Shown here: piece after piece, positions 60,001 through 64,000 of the stretch
Layout of the letters: each line of letters starts with the position of its first letter
Numbering within the stretch: position 1 is the stretch's first letter
Source: Apostichopus japonicus
Taxonomy: Eukaryota; Echinodermata; Holothuroidea; Aspidochirotida; Stichopodidae
Length of the DNA stretch: 64,000 bases
Direction of reading: 5' to 3'
Assembly (NCBI RefSeq): GCF_037975245.1
Contig: NC_092576.1
Location: forward strand, 17,504,111 to 17,568,110
Notes under the pieces: model-generated
Told to the model about the DNA's origin: nothing
What the model saw: the letters and a program-made list of their open reading frames with translations, nothing else
Databases searched by the model: none
Position numbers and translations under genes: made by a program

Positions 60001-61597
60001 CATTTTGGTATCATTTTATGTACAAAGTGTTAACTTGTGTGTCTTTATGTTTCCCAAGTCATTATTACCCTATCCTGGTTGCCCCACTTGGTCGGTTCAT
60101 TTCATTTGATGTGATTCCTGAAAGCACACGTTAGTTGTGCCTTTTAATTGTCAGTCAGCTGTCAGTGCTCAATACATTATCTAATGGAATGAATGAATGG
60201 ATGAATGGTTGAATGGATGAATAAATGAATACATGTATACATGAATGGATGAATGAATGAATGAATATATGAATACTTGAATGGAAGAATGAATGAACAA
60301 ATGAATGAATGAATAAATAAATGAATGGAATGAAGGATTGAATGGATGAATGATTGAATTCATGAATTCATTAATTGATGAATGAATGAATGAATGGTTG
60401 AATGGATGAATAAATGAATACATGAATAGATGGATGATTGAATGAATGAATAAATAAATGACGAATGAATGGGTGGATGGATGAATGAATGATTGAATGG
60501 ATGGATGAATCAATGAATGATAAATGATTGCATGAACGAATGAATGGATGAATCAATGAATGATAAATGAATGCATGAACGAATGAATGGATGAATGAAT
60601 GAAGGAATTGATGAATTAATTCAGGAATGAAGGAATTCATGTTATTTGATACCTCATTGGACTTCCGAACTGCCGAACTTCCAAGTGGCCAGAAGCACCA
60701 TAGGCTACACATTGCTAACTCATGGTAGTCATCGAATTGCTCTGTGGACACTCTGGTCACCGTCTGGTTGTGTGGTGGTCTAGTGGGCCTGCCCTGTAAA
60801 ATAAACATAGAAAACATTAACCCCAATCAGAGACGGTGGAGTAGGGTTCAATTAAACCTGAGAGGGAATGGGAGGGAAAACTTCGAAGGGCAGTAGGACA
60901 TGTGACTGTGATTTTACGGAGCAACCCGCAAAGCCAGTTCAAAATCGTCCAGTGAAAATCCCCCACTCTCCCCAACGACAAACAATTGAATGAACACAGT
61001 CGTTGTGAACGATTTTTTTCTTTCTTTCTATAGTTTATGAAAAAGTTCAGTTCACACTTCAAAGTGCTAGTATGAACAATATACCTTTCTATTAGATAAA
61101 GGCTCGAAGAGTACAATATTCTATATGAGTGCTTCGAAAAGGTTAGAGTAAACTTTGGAGTGTTCACAAACCGTTTATAGAAGGCAGGTATGAAGGCCTA
61201 ATGAATATATGACACGAAACCGTATGCACACAAACACACATGTTTGTTTTACATTCAGACCGAGGACCCCATTGTATTTTCCATTGTTCAAATCCACGTA
61301 CCCTAACCTTAACAATATTCCATACAATAGAGTTCTTCGGAGGACGTGATGATTCTTTAGAAATCACAACTGGGACCTGGATTCTTTTATTCAAGTCCTC
61401 GGTCAGAATACAAAACAAACGCACACGGTTATCAATCTTGAGGGATACAGTAGGAGAGAAATTTCTGATGCGCTGATAAGGGAATAAATATGTGTGATCT
61501 TCCAGTTGATACCGTATTCATCGTTACTTACATTTGGAGTCATTTCGTTGGTCTGAAGATGCCCCGTCGAGTTTCCTTGACTGGGTCCTTCATCCAT
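57076..61597 (-). CDS. CD225-domain (IFITM/dispanin-like) gene copy 4, complete, diverged
   Basis: Exon 1 61532-61597, exon 2 60653-60793, exon 3 57076-57228, all phase 0: 22+47+50 = 119 residues. Exon 1 equals copy 2 (MDEGPSQGNSTGH). Exon 2 reads DDYHELAMCSLWCFWPLGSS with AVRKSNE, replacing the paired cysteines by C-F. Exon 3 reads ASIRASYGEMVAARHAAEEA and a helix VVGWIISIVATIMVVGLVNV ending LL, five residues shorter than copies 2-3. Splice signals are conserved (gtaagt, ttttacag, GAG|gtatca, ttgaacag). Intron 2 is 3.4 kb because of a 2.2-kb repeat insertion, and a hAT-like element sits 60 bp beyond the stop. It could be a specialised paralogue or an early stage of decay, but all three exons are open. 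Confidence 0.72.
57540..59720. repeat. AAGGTCA-rich repeat inserted in intron 2 of copy 4
   Basis: About 2.18 kb absent at the same point in units 1-3 (between GTACGCTTTT and ACCGCTTGTGACC). It is built from irregular direct repeats: CATTGACAGGGT...GATATTT at about 57778, 58718 and 59158, and GTTGGGAGTTACGCTATTGT at 57939 and 59321. It is dense in AGGTCA half-sites, including two TGACCTTTGACCT (DR1) at 57986-57998 and 59366-59378 and AGGTCAACAAAGGTCA (DR4 spacing) near 57870. No ends with clear inverted repeats and no open frame of note. Confidence 0.75.
60183..60620. repeat. (TGAA)n microsatellite in intron 2 of copy 4
   Basis: The longest of the four intronic TGAA arrays, ending about 35 bp from the exon 2 donor. 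Confidence 0.9.
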
Positions 61598-61639
61598 TGG
61601 GATGTAGAGAGGTTCAGCTAGTGAAGAGATGAAGTTTGA

Positions 61640-61920
61640 CACTATTTCAAACCCTATCGATGCAAAGTTTGTGCTTTTACATAGTTACCCTGTCATCTCA
61701 GTATAATGCTAATTCGTACCAAAGCATTTCAAAGTTTTATGCTATTCCGTACCAAAGCATTTCAAAGTTTGATGCTATTTCAAACCGTATCCGCCCAAAG
61801 TTTGATGCTATTTCATCCTCTATCCGCCCAAAGTTTGATACTATTCATAATCTCTCCGCCCAAAGTTTGATGCTATTTCAAACCCTATCAGTACAAAATT
61901 TGATGCTATTTGTATAGACA
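61640..61920. repeat. Minisatellite upstream of CD225-like copy 4
   Basis: The same AAAGTTTGATGCTATTTC family with an extra CCAAAGCATTTCAAAG unit compared with the other copies. Confidence 0.75.
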
Positions 61921-62458
61921 CTGTATACTAATATTAGTTTTAAAGTGTGCGGGTGCGTACGGTAGGTATATGTTAGTGTGAGTGAGTGACGGGGATGGTA
62001 GCGTCTGGGACACTGTCCGCCTTTCTAACAAGCTTCTCATCATACTTGGAGACTGCATTAGGATACTAGTGGTCGCTAACTCCCTTACCAGTAATCAAAT
62101 TTAATTTTGAGAAATGAGTGTAGTTTACAAAGAAGAAAAGATATCATGTTATTACGCAGTTCTCTTTGATTATCAGTGATTCAAGTTAAATTTCGAGTGC
62201 AGATCTCAGCACTTTTGCGAACGTCATTTCAATAGCTATAACCTACTACCAGTATTTAACATGGATCATATATCGACAGTGTGTATCATCTTGGTTTGCA
62301 GTGCATTCGATCATCTCCACAAGGAATGTCGCCAGCCTAAATGAGCGGTTGATCTGCGAATATGCGAAGTACAGTTACAGTCAATCGAATTAGCCATAAA
62401 TATCCCTGAGTCGAGTTCAGTCAGTAACGTGAGTAACCGGAACAATTTCAGTTTAGAA
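61921..62458. other. Intergenic, no gene seen
   Basis: Counterpart of 2206-2740 with more substitutions. No coding region supported. Confidence 0.45.
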
Positions 62459-62788
62459 ATGCAGTACCCTATTTGCCACAAATCTTTTCATTTTGGAGAA
62501 TCAACCTTATGGTACAGCCGTGTTTGCAATCACAACCGCACAAAGGAACCCGTTAGCCATATCACATCATTCGTACCATTCAAAATAAGATTAAAACGAT
62601 TTATTCAAAGAGACAGAGAAAGGAAAATACTCACCAGACATTTCGACAATGAAGTTAATTCAGATAGAAAGCTTTCCGACAATAGTTTGAGGCGGACGAC
62701 ACTTTTGCTATCACCTTACTGTAGCAACTCAGCCTTCACATTCAAGAACAAAAGGCCAACTGCCAACTATCAATTTGACTCCTGTTGA
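62459..62788 (+). CDS. Unrecognised 109-codon ORF (unit 4)
   Basis: Open over the full length from the ATG that aligns with 2741; an in-frame ATG ten codons upstream is specific to this copy. Starts MQYPICHKSFHFGESTLWYS and ends YQFDSC. See 2741-3070 for the doubts about coding status. Confidence 0.25.
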   Translation: MQYPICHKSFHFGESTLWYSRVCNHNRTKEPVSHITSFVPFKIRLKRFIQRDRERKILTRHFDNEVNSDRKLSDNSLRRTTLLLSPYCSNSAFTFKNKRPTANYQFDSC

Positions 62789-63190
62789 TTACGTACAGAC
62801 GACTCAAAGGAAGTTAATAGCAAACAAAAGGAAACTGTTTCTGAGTTTCCTGACAGTGTTTTATGACTCACTGAAAAGGAAAGGTTGTTTGGATAAGTTT
62901 GGATAGGGAGGGTCTGTTTTTACTGGGGAAGAAAAACTCATGCAAGACTGAACAAGACAATATACATATTTTTACCTTATACGGAATACGGACATTTCAA
63001 TGATGTTAAGGCAGGGAGTTGTTATGGAAACTTCCTGGTTAAGGTCACATACACGATTGTTTACGTCTAGTTGTCTGATGATCGCCGCACACTGTAGGCG
63101 TGAAAACTCGAGTAACAGTGTGCTGAAGTCTTGGAAAATCGGATTATTTTAATCCGTGTCGGATTATATATATATATATATATATATTAC
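62789..63190. other. Intergenic, no gene seen
   Basis: Backbone sequence with the CGGATTA/TAATCCG hairpin and a (TA)n tract at its right end. Confidence 0.45.
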
Positions 63191-63545
63191 AAAAATTAAA
63201 AACACCACAGATTTTAACTTATACATCTATTTACCAAAATTAATACAAAAAGAACGACATGTTTCGAAAGTAGCGACTTTCATCATCAGGTTACAAACGC
63301 AAAATGAACAAGTAATAGCAAACAAGTGTACACCAGCAATAACACACAAGGACAAGTAGATTAACTCAAAAAAGATAACACTGGACAGTCAAGCTGTTTG
63401 TTGAGAATAGGTTTATCCCAATTGATATGTAGGATTTCTTTGATCCTAATCTGGAGTTAAGTGGGAGCTGAGTTGATAATTTTGAAAGAGGTGTTGTCAC
63501 ATAACCGCTTACAGTTGGGAAATTTAGCTAAGTGTTTGTAAATAT
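63191..63545 (-). mobile_element. Solo Penelope-type terminal repeat (unit 4)
   Basis: The long form of the pLTR follows the (TA)n tract directly at the place where units 1-3 have truncated repeat, RT and long repeat. Either the RT body was lost by recombination between the two repeats or it was never present in this lineage. The repeat carries an intact hammerhead-like core. Confidence 0.7.
63251..63294 (-). ncRNA. Hammerhead-ribozyme-like motif (unit 4)
   Basis: All core elements are kept: CTGATGA, GAAAG/CTTTC, GAAA, ACATGTC on the minus strand. It is identical to the unit 1 and 2 motifs despite the greater divergence of this unit. Confidence 0.6.
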
Positions 63546-63586
63546 GTGAAATCTTATCGGTTTTTTATTTGTTTGATAATAGACCA

Positions 63587-63626
<40 letters not shown>

Positions 63627-63640
63627 GAAAATCGTAATGA

Positions 63641-63743
63641 GTTGGAAAATCAAGAACAGTGAAAAAACTTTCAGCCTCCACCGGGATTCGAACCACGGGC
63701 CTCCCGCTCTGTACGCGGACACCCTAACCACCAGGCTATGGAC
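63641..63743 (-). mobile_element. tRNA-derived SINE, second subfamily member
   Basis: On the minus strand GTCCATAGCCTGGTGGTTAGG and GGTTCGAATCCCGGTGGAGG, with an anticodon-like arm TCCGC-GTACAGA-GCGGG that pairs better than in the 12439 copy. The body ends at (TA)n. It lies at a different backbone position from the unit 1 and 2 copies, so it is an independent insertion. Confidence 0.65.
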
Positions 63744-64000
63744 GCTGATTGTATGTCCAGAGGTTCGAAACCGGTAAGGAAGATCGTTATTCCACTGTAG
63801 GCGTTTAGTCCAGTCATTTTAACGTTTCACTTAAAACAAATTGCAACAGAATTTGTTCCACCATAATGCATTTTTTTGAGGTCCCCAGAACACCATACTA
63901 AAAGTCCCAAAATATCCAAATAGGAGAAAGATGTCTAATTTGCATAAATCCAAGATGGCCGCCAAAATTCAATATTTTGACATATTGTGACTTCTAGATG
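63744..64000. other. Window end, unassigned
   Basis: No gene. CCAAGATGGCCGCCAAAATTC near 63950 looks like part of a dispersed repeat, but this is only an impression. Confidence 0.3.

Larger units (their letters stand above)
57417..64000. repeat. Segmental tandem unit 4, partial and most diverged
   Basis: Follows the backbone order (exon 2, exon 1, minisatellite, 109-codon ORF, Penelope terminal repeat) with more substitutions than units 1-3 show among themselves. It lacks the RT body of the Penelope-like element and then departs from the backbone beyond about 63545. Confidence 0.82.

Overview
This is animal nuclear DNA, and no bacterial, organellar or viral gene order is visible. It is AT-rich, and most of it is intron, intergenic DNA and transposons. 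The genes are small and split by GT-AG introns, and there are Penelope-like, P-superfamily, Crypton-like and hAT-like elements. The abundant GCCTAGGCCTA-type words and AAGGTCA-rich repeats suggest a marine invertebrate deuterostome, most likely an echinoderm. That assignment is an impression from base composition and repeats, not a proof.

The window is a tandem segmental array. I place unit starts at an arbitrary phase: unit 1 at 1-13492, unit 2 at 13493-41755, unit 3 at 41756-57416 and a partial unit 4 from 57417. The shared backbone is about 13.4 kb. Each unit carries, on the minus strand, a three-exon gene that I reconstruct as a small CD225-domain (IFITM/dispanin-like) membrane protein of about 119-124 residues. 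Exon 3 (CD225 C-terminal half and transmembrane helix) lies left of the chosen unit start, then exon 2 (double-cysteine half of the domain), then exon 1 (start codon). Copies 2, 3 and 4 are complete in the window. Copy 1 lacks only exon 3, which would lie left of base 1. Each gene is followed upstream by a promoter-proximal minisatellite, a weak 109-codon ORF and a decayed Penelope-like element whose flanking repeats contain a hammerhead-ribozyme-like motif. Beyond that lie a conserved intergenic block, a Crypton-type tyrosine recombinase fragment, a MITE, an Asp/His-rich exon and a tRNA-derived SINE.

The units differ mainly by insertions and losses. Unit 2 gained two P-superfamily transposons stacked on one 8-bp target site (20785-31362). 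The second carries a nested foldback-like element with minisatellite termini. Unit 2 also gained an unclassified 4.3-kb element with GGCGCC-type inverted ends (36338-40647). Unit 3 lost the Crypton, Asp/His and SINE portion. In its place is a 5.8-kb block (50226-56010) with seven tRNA-Pro genes or pseudogenes in a 1.59-kb higher-order repeat, plus a candidate PPxY/transmembrane exon. Unit 4 is the most diverged. It has a hAT-like MITE just 3' of its CD225 gene, a 2.2-kb repeat full of nuclear-receptor-type half-sites in intron 2, and a solo Penelope terminal repeat with no reverse transcriptase.

It reads as a gene-family expansion in progress: the CD225 genes remain open while hitchhiking retroelement, recombinase and Asp/His sequences decay in parallel. 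Unit 3 is a mosaic, which points to gene conversion or unequal crossing-over. All assignments rest on reading the sequence. No database search, alignment program or expression data were used.
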